A stretch of 64,000 bases of DNA from Phycisphaera sp. (GCA_016125285.1 WGMA01000048.1:1-64000), one strand, 5' to 3'; positions 1-9,448 are shown, numbered from the stretch's first letter. The notes: generated by a model not told the origin, from the letters alone. Program-made: numbers and translations.

Positions 1-202
1 AACGTGCACGTCCATCCCTACAACAATCATGACGATCCTCCTGTCCTATACGGTTGGCGTGAAACAACGCCGTTGGTACGCCGCACGTGCCACGAGCACA
101 AGCACGTACCCGGGAGGATCGTCTTATCATGACATTAGGTCCAGCCCAGGCGGAACACGTGAAAAGCCGCGATGTCCCGCCGGGGCGGGACCTACGAATC
201 AA
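1..202. other. Gene-free left edge with a small hairpin
   Basis: I see no convincing gene here. A perfect inverted repeat (GTCCCGCC / GGCGGGAC, 174-191) lies just downstream of the minus-strand kelch-like gene. On that strand it is followed about 8 bases later by a short T run, so it could be a weak terminator for that gene. Confidence 0.4.
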
Positions 203-1456
203 TCACTCCGCCTTATACCGATACGCCCACACCGTCGTCCGATCAATCACCACCACCACGTTCGCCTTCGGGTCGACATACGCCAGGCGTTTGCCGCCAG
301 TCGGCATCGGGTCGCCGGCGATGTCGAGTCGGGTCCACATCATCGCGTCGGGGTCGTAGGACCACAGCGTGTTCGTGTCGAACTGGACGAGCAGGCCGTG
401 GCCGGAGTTGGGGTCGTGGTAGAACACCGCGTGGGCGTCGTGGCCGTAGGGCGTGGCTTCGTCGGACTGGTCGGCGTTGAGCACTTTCGTCCACTTGTTG
501 GTTTTCACGTCGTAATGATTCGTGGCGTAGTGACGCTGCACGACGACGAGGTGGCGGGCGGGGTCGTAGTAGCCGATCTGCTCGGGCTCGGGGGCGTTGG
601 ACTCGAACGCCTTCGCGCCGTCGTTGCCGGGGCCGTTGGCGTCGAGGTTTTTCCACGTGTTCCCGGCCGGGTCGTACAGCCACGTGGCGCGCATCTGCCA
701 GTTGTTGGCGTGCCAGATCGTGCCCTTCAGGTCGGGGATGTACTCGAGCATGCCGCCGAAGATCGGCCGCGGGCGCGGCGCGTCGGTCTTGTGAGCCTGC
801 CACGTGCGCGACCACGGATCGAACGACCACAGCGGCGGACCCTCATACAACTCACCCGGATCACCGCCGAGCGCTTCGACCGCTTCTTTGCGTTTCGTCA
901 CCCACGTGTTCATGAACTGCAGCGCGTGGCGCGTCGGGTCGTAAGTCAGGCCCCACCACGTGTGTGCGATCACGGCGGGGCCGCCGCGCTTCGTGTAGAG
1001 CAGGCCGTCGCTGAACAGCACGTCGGACGTGTCCCTGCCGAGGTCGCCGTAGCCGCGCGGCAGGTCCGGCGCGTAGAGCATCACCCACGTCAGCGCGGGC
1101 AGGTCGAACTCCCACACGTCGTTGATCCGGTGCGGCACCTGGTGATTCGCCCCGCAGTACAGCGCCCGGCCCCGGTCCGCCGCCCAGCACATCTTCAGCG
1201 TAAAGTCCCGAGCCCGCGGCCCGGTCTTGTCCAGCTCGAAACGCGTGGCCGTGTCGTTGAACTCCCCCACCACCGCCGCGTTTCCGAGGATCACCCCGTG
1301 ACCCGGCTCCAGCGCCGCGAGCTTTGCCGCGACATCCGCCCGCGCCGCCAGCACCGGCTCGGCGCGCGGCGCATCGGCGGCACACAGCGGCCCTGCGGAA
1401 CCGGCCACGCCGGCGACCACCATCGTCATCGTGATAATCCGTGCCCGGATCGGCAT
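203..1456 (-). CDS. Secreted kelch-like beta-propeller protein
   Basis: A 417-residue protein with an N-terminal signal peptide (hydrophobic residues about 8-25, then LCAADA). The body has repeated blades with motifs such as NDVWEFDLP, PLWSFDPWSRTWQ, ATWLYDPAGNTWKN and TLWSYDPDAMMWTR. This spacing is typical of kelch or galactose-oxidase-type propellers. No catalytic residues can be assigned, so binding versus enzymatic function is open. The ATG start has a GGGAG/CGGGA-type ribosome site a few bases upstream. The gene is divergent from the next one and stands alone. Families of this kind are common in planctomycete secretomes; the precise role is unknown. Confidence 0.8.
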   Translation of the reverse strand: MPIRARIITMTMVVAGVAGSAGPLCAADAPRAEPVLAARADVAAKLAALEPGHGVILGNAAVVGEFNDTATRFELDKTGPRARDFTLKMCWAADRGRALYCGANHQVPHRINDVWEFDLPALTWVMLYAPDLPRGYGDLGRDTSDVLFSDGLLYTKRGGPAVIAHTWWGLTYDPTRHALQFMNTWVTKRKEAVEALGGDPGELYEGPPLWSFDPWSRTWQAHKTDAPRPRPIFGGMLEYIPDLKGTIWHANNWQMRATWLYDPAGNTWKNLDANGPGNDGAKAFESNAPEPEQIGYYDPARHLVVVQRHYATNHYDVKTNKWTKVLNADQSDEATPYGHDAHAVFYHDPNSGHGLLVQFDTNTLWSYDPDAMMWTRLDIAGDPMPTGGKRLAYVDPKANVVVVIDRTTVWAYRYKAE

Positions 1457-1614
1457 GTCCCGGTTGCTCCCGTGGTCGATCGGTCAACGCCGTCCATCAT
1501 ACCGATACGCGTCGGCGTCCGGCTGTTTTTCCGAAAGACAGCGTGGGGATTGAACGTTTCGGGCCGCGGCGCATCTGGAATGGTGCAGGCACGTGCTTCA
1601 ACATGGGGATCAAC

Positions 1615-2142
1615 ATGGACCGCATGATTGTTTCGACCGTGGCCGCGCTGGCCGTGATCGCGTTCCTCTGCACCGCGTCGGCCGACGCCGCGCTGTCGCC
1701 GGGGCACATCGACGAGATGCGTGACAAGGCGCCCGAGGTGCTGACGGTCAGGATCCTGACCGCCACGAAGGGCAAGTCGGAGCAGGAGAAGCGCGACGTG
1801 ACGTACACCGCGGAGGTGCTCGACGTCACGCGTTCGGCCGCGAAGCACAAGCCCGGCGACACCGTCACCATCCAGTCCTACATCAACATCCCGTTCCACC
1901 CGCTGTCGTATCAGCCCGGCCCGCAGGCCCCGAAGCTCCTGAAGAAGGGTTGGACCGGCGTGGCCTACCTCAGGCCCGATGGCAAGACCGGCGACCTGCG
2001 CATCGCGGTGTACGGGCACAGCTTCGTCGAGACCAAGAAGCCGAAGGACGACGAGAAGGACGGCAAGGCCGACGCTGACGACGACAAGGGCGACAAGGGC
2101 GACAAGGACGACAAGGGCGACAAGGACGCGGGCGGGAAGTAA
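1615..2142 (+). CDS. Small secreted protein with Asp/Lys-rich tail
   Basis: About 175 residues. A signal peptide is clear (residues 1-28, ending around CTASADAALS). A compact domain of about 110 residues follows, with alternating hydrophobic stretches (VLTVRILTAT, DVTYTAEVLDV, GDTVTIQSYI) that suggest a beta-sandwich resembling the secreted domains that report on metal or cell-wall state; no family is recognised. The last 35 residues are almost only D, K and G in a repeating DKGDK pattern, probably a disordered surface tail. The ATG at 1615 was chosen because GGGGA lies six bases upstream and the signal peptide begins there; 1603 and 1624 are alternatives. Confidence 0.65.
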   Translation: MDRMIVSTVAALAVIAFLCTASADAALSPGHIDEMRDKAPEVLTVRILTATKGKSEQEKRDVTYTAEVLDVTRSAAKHKPGDTVTIQSYINIPFHPLSYQPGPQAPKLLKKGWTGVAYLRPDGKTGDLRIAVYGHSFVETKKPKDDEKDGKADADDDKGDKGDKDDKGDKDAGGK

Positions 2143-2591
2143 ACCGGCGTTAATGACGGTCATCGCCGCGCGTCGGTTCGGGTGCTTCGCCGTGCGCACC
2201 GGTTGGCGCGCTGCCGATTTTGCGTCGCCCTTTCGCGCCCGTTGCGACGCCGTTGTGACCCTTTTGCGCCCCTCGCGCGCCCCATGACGCCCCCGCTTTT
2301 GCACCATCTGCGCTCGTTCCGGAGACGTCCAAACGACTATCCAATCGACGTAAGTCACGTGATCAGCGAGGAATTATCCCGTCGGCGCGCCGTAAGTCCT
2401 TGATCCACGTGTCGCCTCCGCGGACGGCCCGACGTCAGATCGCGCGAGATCGGCGATACCGGAATCGCGTACGGTCATCCCGTGCGCGCCGCACGCGAAG
2501 CCGCGCGGCGCGGCGGGCGATCGCGCGTGTCGCCTTGACGTCGGCCGCGCCGCGACGAAGAATCAGCGACTTCCCTTACATCGGAGCCACC
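2143..2591. other. Gene-free interval, nothing recognised
   Basis: About 450 bases between two secreted-protein genes. Open frames here lack convincing protein character (Arg/Pro-rich translations of GC-rich DNA). The interval probably contains the promoter of the SGNH hydrolase gene, but no clear -35/-10 pair is visible. Confidence 0.4.
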
Positions 2592-3284
2592 ATGACTTAC
2601 ATCAGCAGCATCACCCGGCGTGCGTTTGTAGCGATCCTCGTGACGACGGCGTGCCTCGTCGGCGTGTCGGCGTTCGCGGCGGAGGACGGGCCGACGCGCG
2701 TGGCGTGTGTCGGCGACAGCATCACGTTCGGCGCGGGCATCAAGGACCGCGAGCACAACAGCTACCCCGCGCAACTCCAGGCCAAGCTCGGCGATAAGTG
2801 GTCGGTGAAAAACTTCGGCGTCAACGGCGCCACGCTGCTCAAGCACGGCGACAAGCCTTACTGGCAGCAGAAGGCGTACAAGGACGCGTTGGCGTTCCAG
2901 CCAAACATCGTCGTGATCAAGCTGGGCACGAACGACTCGAAGCCGCAGAACTGGAAGTTCAAGGACGAGTACGTCGCGGACTACGTGGAGCTGATCGAGA
3001 GTTTCCGCAAGCTCGACAGCAAGCCGCGGGTGTGGGTGTGCTATCCCGTGCCGGCGTATCCGGGTCGCTGGGGGATCACGGATAAGGTGATGAAGGAAGA
3101 GGTGATGCCGCGTATCGACGAGGTGGCGAAGCAGACGGACGCGCCGATCATCGATCTCTATAAGGCGTTGAGCGACAAGAAGGAACTGTTCCCCGACACC
3201 GTGCACCCCAACGCCGAGGGCGCGGGGATCATGATGGAGAAGATCGCCGAGACGATCACGGCGAAGGCGGACGCGAAGCGGTAG
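2592..3284 (+). CDS. Secreted SGNH/GDSL-type hydrolase
   Basis: A 230-residue protein with a signal peptide (residues 1-30, ending SAFAAE). Block I is ACVGDSITFG with the nucleophile Ser43. The block III-type motif KLGTNDS supplies the oxyanion Asn. DTVHPNAEG near residue 206 supplies the Asp/His of the triad. These are the hallmarks of SGNH hydrolases (esterase, acyl-esterase or sialate O-acetylesterase-like). In planctomycetes such enzymes often deacetylate polysaccharides, but the substrate cannot be read from sequence. The start at 2592 places the signal peptide correctly; in-frame upstream codons encode low-complexity Arg-rich sequence. A strong hairpin follows the stop. Confidence 0.88.
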   Translation: MTYISSITRRAFVAILVTTACLVGVSAFAAEDGPTRVACVGDSITFGAGIKDREHNSYPAQLQAKLGDKWSVKNFGVNGATLLKHGDKPYWQQKAYKDALAFQPNIVVIKLGTNDSKPQNWKFKDEYVADYVELIESFRKLDSKPRVWVCYPVPAYPGRWGITDKVMKEEVMPRIDEVAKQTDAPIIDLYKALSDKKELFPDTVHPNAEGAGIMMEKIAETITAKADAKR

Positions 3285-3321
3285 CCGCGAAACCGGGGCA
3301 CGAAACGCCGGCTTTCGCGGC
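3284..3321 (+). terminator. Hairpin after the SGNH hydrolase gene
   Basis: GCCGCGAAA (3284-3292) pairs with TTTCGCGGC (3313-3321), with an additional inner CCGG/CCGG pairing. It starts at the stop codon of the hydrolase gene. There is no downstream T run, so it is either a factor-dependent terminator or an mRNA 3' stabiliser. Confidence 0.5.
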
Positions 3322-3406
3322 GTCCGGGGCGGCGATATTATTGCCGAGCATTGGTCGCGTCGGCCGTAGGTGTCGGCGTAGTGCGTGTCATTGAAGGGAG
3401 TAAGCC

Positions 3407-5128
3407 ATGCTTGCTTATCAGCGTAATCGGCTCGCGGCGGTGGTCGCGATGGTGGTGGTGTCGATTGGGGCTTTCGCGGTGTCGGCGCCGACGGCGCGTG
3501 CGGCGGACGCGGCGGCGTACCAGGCGGTGTCGACGGCGGACCCGACGATCCCGCCGGACCAGCTGAAGCTGCTGCTGATGCCGATGACGAAGTCGGAGAT
3601 GGAGGTCGAGGCGCAGGCGTGGCTGGAGCTGCTGAAGGCGAAGGTGCACGAGATCAGCAGCGCGGAGATCGCCGTGAAGCAGAAGCACACGGAGATGAAG
3701 GCGGTCGAGAAGGCGGCGGCGGCGATCGAGGAGGCGAAGGACGCGGCGGACGAGGCGAAGCAGGCGGCGGACGCGGCGGCGGCGAAGGGCGACACCGACG
3801 CGGCGAAGGCCGCGGAGGACAAGGCGAAGCAGGCCGCGGAGAAGGCCAAGGCGGCGGAGAAGGTGACGGACGCGGCGAAGGAGGCGGCGGCGAAGACGGA
3901 GCAGAACGCCGACGTCAAGGAAGCGACGCAGAAGGCGGTGGAGAAGGCCGTCGAGACCGCCGCGGAGGCCGCGAAGGACAACCCCGACGCGGCGGCGCCG
4001 GTCACGCCGGCACAGGTCACGCAACCCGTCGAAGCGCCGAATGTCACGGCGCAGGACGTGAAGGACCCCACGAAGCTCGCGGCGTCGGCTCAGGCGGCGA
4101 AGGTCGCGGCGCAGTCGTCGGCCGCGGCGAAGGACGTGCTGCTCGAGCACCTGACCGTCCTGCGCGAGGAGCGCACGGCGTTGATCGACCGCTTTAACGT
4201 CGTGCTCGATCAGCTCGAAGCCAAGGGCGGCGACCCCGCCGAGTACGCCAAGTATCGCGACGCGGTGTCCGGCATCGTCGTTGACGTGACCGACGCGACC
4301 TCGACGTTCAAGACGATCAAGGGCTGGGTGATGTCGGGCGAGGGCGGGCTGCGGTGGGCGTTGAACCTCGGCAAGTTCATCGGCATCCTGTTCGCCTTCT
4401 GGTTGTTGTCGATCATCCTGGGCAAGGTCGCGGACAAGGCGACGGGCCGATCGAAGCGGATGACGCGGCTGATGCGTGACTTCGTCATCACGAGCGTCAA
4501 GCGTGTGACGCTGGCGTTGGGTCTGGTGATCGCGTTGTCGGCCCTCGAGGTGAACATCGGGCCGGTGCTGGCGATGATCGGCGGTGCCGCCTTCATCGTC
4601 GGTTTCGCGTTGCAGGGCACGCTGAGCAACTTCGCCAGCGGCATCATGATCCTGGTGTACCGGCCGTTCGACGTCGACGACGTGATCGACGTGTCGGGCG
4701 TGCTGGGGAAGGTGACGTCGCTGAACCTGGTGTCGACGCACGTCCGCACGCCGGACAACAAGGTCGTGATCCTGCCGAACAACTCGGTGTGGGGCAACGT
4801 GATCACGAACGTGACGGGCGCCGACACGCGGCGCGTCGACATGATGTTCGGCATCGGCTACGGGTCGGACATGGCCAAGGCCCAGGAGATCCTGCTGGCG
4901 ATCATCGCCGAGCACGAGCTGACGCTGGACGACCCGGCGCCGGTGGTGCAGGTGCACGAGCTGGCCGACTCGTCGGTGAACTTCGTGTGCCGGCCGTGGG
5001 CGAAGACGGGCGACTACTGGACGGTGTACTGGGACATCACGCGCAAGGTGAAGGAGCGTTTCGACGCCGAGGGCGTATCGATCCCGTTCCCGCAGCGCGA
5101 CGTGCACCTGTTCCAGCACAGCGTGTGA
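3407..5128 (+). CDS. MscS-family mechanosensitive channel with long coiled-coil N-terminus
   Basis: A 573-residue protein. Residues 1-33 form a signal peptide (ending TARAADA). Residues about 60-250 are a strongly Ala/Lys/Glu-rich region predicted to be a coiled coil on the outer face of the membrane. Hydrophobic segments follow from about 310 to 420. The MscS core is unmistakable: FASGIMILVYRPFDVDDVI, then VSTHVRTPDNKVVILPNN in the beta domain. The C-terminal cytoplasmic domain is complete. Known members release solutes on hypo-osmotic shock. The long extracytoplasmic coiled coil resembles the architecture, not the sequence, of large MscK/MscM-type channels. The start has a good GGAG site (tgaagggagtaagcc). 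Confidence 0.9.
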   Translation: MLAYQRNRLAAVVAMVVVSIGAFAVSAPTARAADAAAYQAVSTADPTIPPDQLKLLLMPMTKSEMEVEAQAWLELLKAKVHEISSAEIAVKQKHTEMKAVEKAAAAIEEAKDAADEAKQAADAAAAKGDTDAAKAAEDKAKQAAEKAKAAEKVTDAAKEAAAKTEQNADVKEATQKAVEKAVETAAEAAKDNPDAAAPVTPAQVTQPVEAPNVTAQDVKDPTKLAASAQAAKVAAQSSAAAKDVLLEHLTVLREERTALIDRFNVVLDQLEAKGGDPAEYAKYRDAVSGIVVDVTDATSTFKTIKGWVMSGEGGLRWALNLGKFIGILFAFWLLSIILGKVADKATGRSKRMTRLMRDFVITSVKRVTLALGLVIALSALEVNIGPVLAMIGGAAFIVGFALQGTLSNFASGIMILVYRPFDVDDVIDVSGVLGKVTSLNLVSTHVRTPDNKVVILPNNSVWGNVITNVTGADTRRVDMMFGIGYGSDMAKAQEILLAIIAEHELTLDDPAPVVQVHELADSSVNFVCRPWAKTGDYWTVYWDITRKVKERFDAEGVSIPFPQRDVHLFQHSV

Positions 5129-5130
5129 CG

Positions 5131-5520
5131 TCAGACGTCATCGACCGGCGGCGGACAGCGGCCGCGCGACGCGTCTCCAACGTAGAGCACGGCGGTCTTG
5201 ACCACCAACAGCACGCCGAAGAGCGGGATCGTCCAGACCCCGACCTCCACCGCAACGTGCGCCGGTCCGTATGCGCCCAGCACCGAGAACTCCGGCAGCA
5301 GCACGGCCCATGCGACGACGTATCCAACCACGCCCAGGTACCGGTACTTCGCGCGTCCCACGACGAACGAGCACGGCAGGTACACCGCCAGCGCGATGAG
5401 GAAGATGCGCAGGAAGAACGGCAGCGTCTCCAGGAACATCTCAGGAAACGTATTCGTCTTGAACGCCCCATAGGCGAGAACAAGCATGGGCCACCTCGGC
5501 GGCACCGCCGCGGCATTCAT
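5131..5520 (-). CDS. Small integral membrane protein
   Basis: 129 residues with about four hydrophobic segments (LPFFLRIFLIALAVYLPC, YLGVVGYVVAWAVLLPEF, VGVWTIPLFGVLLVVKTAVL). The loops are short, so most of the chain is membrane-embedded. No family is recognised. The ATG at 5518-5520 was chosen because upstream codons in the same frame are the antisense of the neighbouring plus-strand gene. The gene converges on the MscS gene, with stops 2 bases apart, and is divergent from the chalcone-isomerase-like gene. Confidence 0.6.
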   Translation of the reverse strand: MNAAAVPPRWPMLVLAYGAFKTNTFPEMFLETLPFFLRIFLIALAVYLPCSFVVGRAKYRYLGVVGYVVAWAVLLPEFSVLGAYGPAHVAVEVGVWTIPLFGVLLVVKTAVLYVGDASRGRCPPPVDDV

Positions 5521-5589
5521 TATGCAGCGAGCCGCCGCGACGTTGAACAACGCGTGTAGAATCAGCGTACGCACAGCAGGGAACACCCG

Positions 5590-6249
5590 ATGCGAACAGC
5601 GGTCATCATCGCGACTTTCGTCACGACGCTGGTCTTTCACGCGGCCGTCGTCCGCGCCGCCGAGCCGCCGGCGACGGTGAAGGTCGGCGACGCCGAGGTG
5701 ATGCGGCTCGGATCGGGTGTGCGGGTCAAGTGGTTCTTCAGCCAGTACCGGCTCACGCTGTACGCGCACACGTCGGACGACGAGCGGAAGGCGGCGAAGG
5801 GCAAGTCGGCGGATCAGCTGGCGCGGGAGCTGCTGGCGATCGACACGGGCAGGCCGCTGGCGTTGCGGCTGGAGATCGTCAACGAGTCGGGCATCTCGGT
5901 GTCGCGGATGCGCAGCTCGATGGACGAGGGCTTCGCCCAGTCGCTGAAGCACCTGCGCTGGCCCGAGGGGACCGACGCCGCGGAGGTCCGCAGGCAGACC
6001 ACGCAGCTGACGGCGCTGTTCGCCCAGTTCTCCGGGGTGTTCACCGAGCGTGACGCCCGCTACGGCGAGGTGTTCTACATCACGTACGACCCGGCGACCG
6101 GCTCGACGGCGTGGCGAAAAGGCGCGCATGACAAAGCACGGACGGTGCGTGATAATGCACCCTTCATGGCGGCGATGTTCGGCATCTGGCTCGGGGAGCC
6201 GCCGTTCACGGGGGACGCGCTCAAGCGGAAGCTGCTGGGGCGTGAGTGA
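5590..6249 (+). CDS. Secreted chalcone-isomerase-like protein
   Basis: 219 residues with a signal peptide (1-24, ending VVRAAE). The remainder matches the bacterial chalcone-isomerase-like domain family (Chalcone_3 type): an N-terminal VKVGDAEVMRLGSGVRVKWF-like strand, a central helix-rich part, and the typical C-terminal signature IWLGEPPFTGDALKRKLLG. Bacterial members are periplasmic and their ligand or activity is unknown; the plant flavonoid isomerase reaction should not be assumed. The ATG follows a GGGAACACCCG sequence. It is an isolated gene. Confidence 0.82.
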   Translation: MRTAVIIATFVTTLVFHAAVVRAAEPPATVKVGDAEVMRLGSGVRVKWFFSQYRLTLYAHTSDDERKAAKGKSADQLARELLAIDTGRPLALRLEIVNESGISVSRMRSSMDEGFAQSLKHLRWPEGTDAAEVRRQTTQLTALFAQFSGVFTERDARYGEVFYITYDPATGSTAWRKGAHDKARTVRDNAPFMAAMFGIWLGEPPFTGDALKRKLLGRE

Positions 6250-6284
6250 TCCCACGCCGTCGCGCTCCGCTCGCGGACGCGGGC

Positions 6285-7757
6285 TTATTTCTTCTTCTTC
6301 GCCTTCTCAACGCTTCTGATCTGCGTGACGCCGGGCGGCTTGCGGTTCGCGTCGGCGACGCGAGCGTGCAGCACCTTCGACAGCTCGGCGATCACGTCCT
6401 TGTGCTCCGGCGAGTTGGCGAGGTTGTGCATCTCGGCCGGGTCGGTGGTGTGGTCGTACAGCTCGTTGCCGTCCTTGCCGTCGTCGCCCCACTCGGTGTA
6501 GCGGTAGCGCGCCGTGCGGATGCTGTAGCCCGAGCCGTACTGCGTCAGCGCCTCGGTGCGCGGCGCGGCGGAGATGTTGTTCAGCACGGGCGCGAGGCTG
6601 ACGCCGGACGCGTGCGTCGGCTTCGGCAGGCCGCACAGCTCGGCGAGCGTCGGGTAGAAGTCGACCGACTCGACGGGCATCGGCGTGGACTTGCCGGCGG
6701 TCGCCATGCCGGGCGTGGCGATGATCAGCGGCACGCGTGCGGCGTTCTCGAACAGCGTGGTCTTCTGGTAGTAGCCGTGCTCGCCCATGTGGTAGCCGTG
6801 GTCGGAGGTGAACAGGATGACGGTGTTCTTCGACAGGCCCGTGCGGTCGAGCGCGTCGATGATCTGGCCGAGCTGCGCGTCGGCGAAGGTGATCGACGCG
6901 TGGTACGCCTGGATCGCCTGCTTGGCGAGGTCCTCCTTGAGATCGACCTGGTCCTTCTTGCGCGTGAGCGTCGCCGCGGCGGGCTTGGGCAGCGTGTCGA
7001 GGTAGCCGTCGGGCACGGTCGGCACGACAATCGTGTCGAGCGGGTACATGTCGAAGTACTTCTTCGGCGAGACGTACGGCGTGTGCGGGCGGTACAGGCC
7101 CACGGCGAGGAAGAACGGCCGCTTGCTCGCGGCGAACTGCTCGAGCCGCTCGACCGCCTCGGCCGCGGCGATGCCGTCGGTCTGCTCGGCGTCGGTCCCG
7201 TCGGCGGCGAGCCAGCTGAGCGTGCCGCCGAAGCTGCCCGGGTGCAGCGAGAAGATCTTGTTTTCCTCGGCCTTGTCGCGCCCGATGGGGTTGAACTTGT
7301 CGTTCCACGACGCGGGGTCGTCGTGGCCGTCGGTGCCGATGGCGGTCGGGACGTTGTAGTGGAAGATCTTGCCGATGCGTGTGGCGTGGTAGCCGTTGTT
7401 CATGAAGTGCTGCGACATCGTCACGACGTCGGGGGTGTGCGTGCGGATGAGGATGGCGTTGCCGTGGATGAGGGTCTGGTCGGGGTACAGGCCGGTCATG
7501 AACGACGCGCGGCTCGGTCCGCACAGCGTGTACTGGCAGTAGGCGCGCTCGAAGCGGACGCCGCGCGCCGCGAGGCGATCGATGTTGGGCGTCTTGACCT
7601 GCGGGTGGCCGTAGCAGCCGATGTCGCAGTTCAGGTCGTCACAGATGAGGAACAGCACGTTCGTCCTGCCCGCCGCGTGCGCGACGCGCGCGAGGCTCGA
7701 CACCGTCATGGCCAGCACCAGCGTGATGCCGACCGTCCACCATGTCCGTGTGCTCAT
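6285..7757 (-). CDS. Secreted sulfatase, iduronate-2-sulfatase-like
   Basis: 490 residues. Signal peptide 1-27 (TWWTVGITLVLAM, then VAHAAG). The metal-binding start NVLFLICDDLN and the sulfatase signature CGPSRASFMTG are present. The Cys of C-G-P-S-R is the residue matured to formylglycine by a sulfatase-modifying enzyme; none is in the window. Later motifs include TSDHGYHMGEHG, supplying metal and sulfate ligands. The family order resembles planctomycete iduronate-2-sulfatase-like enzymes that desulfate algal polysaccharides. The start at 7757 has AAGGAC upstream and begins the signal peptide. It is divergent from the Gfo/Idh gene across a repeat-bearing spacer. Confidence 0.93.
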   Translation of the reverse strand: MSTRTWWTVGITLVLAMTVSSLARVAHAAGRTNVLFLICDDLNCDIGCYGHPQVKTPNIDRLAARGVRFERAYCQYTLCGPSRASFMTGLYPDQTLIHGNAILIRTHTPDVVTMSQHFMNNGYHATRIGKIFHYNVPTAIGTDGHDDPASWNDKFNPIGRDKAEENKIFSLHPGSFGGTLSWLAADGTDAEQTDGIAAAEAVERLEQFAASKRPFFLAVGLYRPHTPYVSPKKYFDMYPLDTIVVPTVPDGYLDTLPKPAAATLTRKKDQVDLKEDLAKQAIQAYHASITFADAQLGQIIDALDRTGLSKNTVILFTSDHGYHMGEHGYYQKTTLFENAARVPLIIATPGMATAGKSTPMPVESVDFYPTLAELCGLPKPTHASGVSLAPVLNNISAAPRTEALTQYGSGYSIRTARYRYTEWGDDGKDGNELYDHTTDPAEMHNLANSPEHKDVIAELSKVLHARVADANRKPPGVTQIRSVEKAKKKK

Positions 7758-7850
7758 GCGAAGAGGTCCTTGTCGCTCCGGGGAGAGTGAGGTTGTGCCG
7801 CGGTGATCATAGCGACCAGCCGTCGCACAGAACGCGGCAGGTTGACAGGA

Positions 7851-7969
7851 AATTGCAAATTGCAGATGGGGCATTGCAAATTGGACATTGCGGGTTGAGT
7901 GGCGCGCGTCCCGCGGTGACGGCCATGATCAATGCTCAATTTGCAATGAACAATTTGCAATGCCCCATC
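7851..7969. repeat. Heptameric AATTGCA-type repeats forming an inverted repeat
   Basis: The spacer between the divergent sulfatase and oxidoreductase genes holds short units based on attgcaa. A perfect 19-base inverted repeat is present: gatggggcattgcaaattg at 7865-7883 and its complement at 7951-7969, separated by 67 bases. The same heptamer-based units recur around 9449-9612. They are AT-rich islands in GC-rich DNA and look like small dispersed intergenic elements. Confidence 0.7.
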
Positions 7970-8150
7970 GACGCTCGCGCCACCGAATCACCCGCTCATA
8001 CGGTTTTTTGACCGCACTGGTCCCGGGCCATCCGCCTGCGAAAGATGTCAGCGGTTAGAATGATCTCCGCCGCGTCGCCGCTCGGGCGGCGTGGCGTACG
8101 GGCACGCATGGGCACGAACTATTCCGCATGGCAATCAAGGAGACCGCGTT

Positions 8151-9437
8151 ATGGCAAGACGTGTATCACGTCGTACCGTGTTGAAGACCACCGCTGCGCT
8201 GGGCGTGGCGCCGATGTTCATCCCCGCGTCGGCGTTCGGCGCCAACGAGCGCGTGCAGATGGGCATGATCGGCGTCGGCAAGCAGGGCCAGCACCACTGC
8301 CACATCCTCGGCGCGTTCAAGGAGGCGCAGATCGTGGCGATCTGCGACGTGGACAAGATGACGCGCGAGCAGGCGAAGGACATCGTCACGAAGGAGCACG
8401 AGAAGCGCAAGAAGCCGACGGACATCGATCTGTACAACGACTACCGCGAGGTGCTGGCGCGGAAGGACATCGACGCGGTGGTGATCTGCACGCCGGACCA
8501 CTGGCACGAGATCCCGGTGATCGAGGCGTGCAAGGCGGGCAAGGACATCTACTGCGAGAAGCCGCTGTCGCTGACCGTCGAGGAGGCGTGGCGGATGGTC
8601 GCGGCGGTGCGCAAGTACGACCGCGTGTTCCAGACGGGCTCGATGCAGCGATCGATGAGCGGGTTCCGCGAGGCGTGCGAGATGGCGCTGAACGGGTACG
8701 TCGGCGAGCTGAAGTACGTGCACGTGAGCGTGGGCGGGCCGAGCCGGTGGTGCGACCTGCCCGAGGAGCCGCTGCCGGACGGGCTGGACTGGGACCGCTG
8801 GCTGGGGCAGGCGCCGAAGCGTCCGTTCAACGCGATCCTCCGCCCGCCGCACAACAACTCGTTCCCCGCGTGGCGGAACTACCGCGAGTACTCCGGCGGC
8901 GGCATGACCGACTGGGGCGCGCACCACTTCGACATCGCGCAGTGGGGACTGGGCAAGGACGGGTCCGGCCCGGTCGAGGTCCACGCGCCCGACGGCAAGG
9001 AGTTCGAGACGCTGACCTACGTGTACGACAACGGCGTGCCGCTGTACCACAACAAGGCGATCGGCATCCAGGCCGACGGCGTGCGATTCACCGGCAGCGA
9101 GGGCTGGGTGCAGGTCAACCGCGGCAAGTTCGACTCGTCGATCGAGTCGCTCAAGGACTACCGCCACTTCCAGCTCAAGGACAGCGACACGAAGCTGTAC
9201 AAGAGCCAGAACCACCACATGGACTGGATCGAGGCGATGACGAACCGCACGAAGCCGATCTGCGACGTGGCGATCGGCGCGTCGTCCGCGAGCGTCTGCC
9301 ACCTCGGCAACATCGCGTACTGGACCGGCAAGTCGTTCAAGTACGACCCGGCGGCGCACAAGATCACCGACAACAGCGAGTGCAACGAGCTGCTGCGTCG
9401 CGATAAGCGGTCGCCGTGGGATGAGCCGACGCTGTAA
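8151..9437 (+). CDS. Gfo/Idh/MocA-family oxidoreductase, Tat-exported
   Basis: 428 residues. The N-terminus MARRVSRRTVLKTTAALG is a twin-arginine signal. The Rossmann fold starts with MGMIGVGKQGQHHC, and the EKPLSLTVEEA motif carries the conserved Lys of Gfo/Idh enzymes. The C-terminal domain (about 170-420) is of the planctomycete secreted type. Related enzymes use NAD(P) to oxidise or reduce sugars; the substrate is unknown. The start at 8151 has AAGGAG at the right distance, whereas the upstream in-frame ATG at 8091 would bury the Tat signal. A terminator follows at 9539. Confidence 0.9.
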   Translation: MARRVSRRTVLKTTAALGVAPMFIPASAFGANERVQMGMIGVGKQGQHHCHILGAFKEAQIVAICDVDKMTREQAKDIVTKEHEKRKKPTDIDLYNDYREVLARKDIDAVVICTPDHWHEIPVIEACKAGKDIYCEKPLSLTVEEAWRMVAAVRKYDRVFQTGSMQRSMSGFREACEMALNGYVGELKYVHVSVGGPSRWCDLPEEPLPDGLDWDRWLGQAPKRPFNAILRPPHNNSFPAWRNYREYSGGGMTDWGAHHFDIAQWGLGKDGSGPVEVHAPDGKEFETLTYVYDNGVPLYHNKAIGIQADGVRFTGSEGWVQVNRGKFDSSIESLKDYRHFQLKDSDTKLYKSQNHHMDWIEAMTNRTKPICDVAIGASSASVCHLGNIAYWTGKSFKYDPAAHKITDNSECNELLRRDKRSPWDEPTL

Positions 9438-9448
9438 ACGCGTGTTAA

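Noticed and set aside
29-1627. Long plus-strand open frame of 532 codons
   Set aside because: Its translation is Arg/Val/His-rich low-complexity sequence antisense to the kelch-like gene, which has a signal peptide and real motifs.
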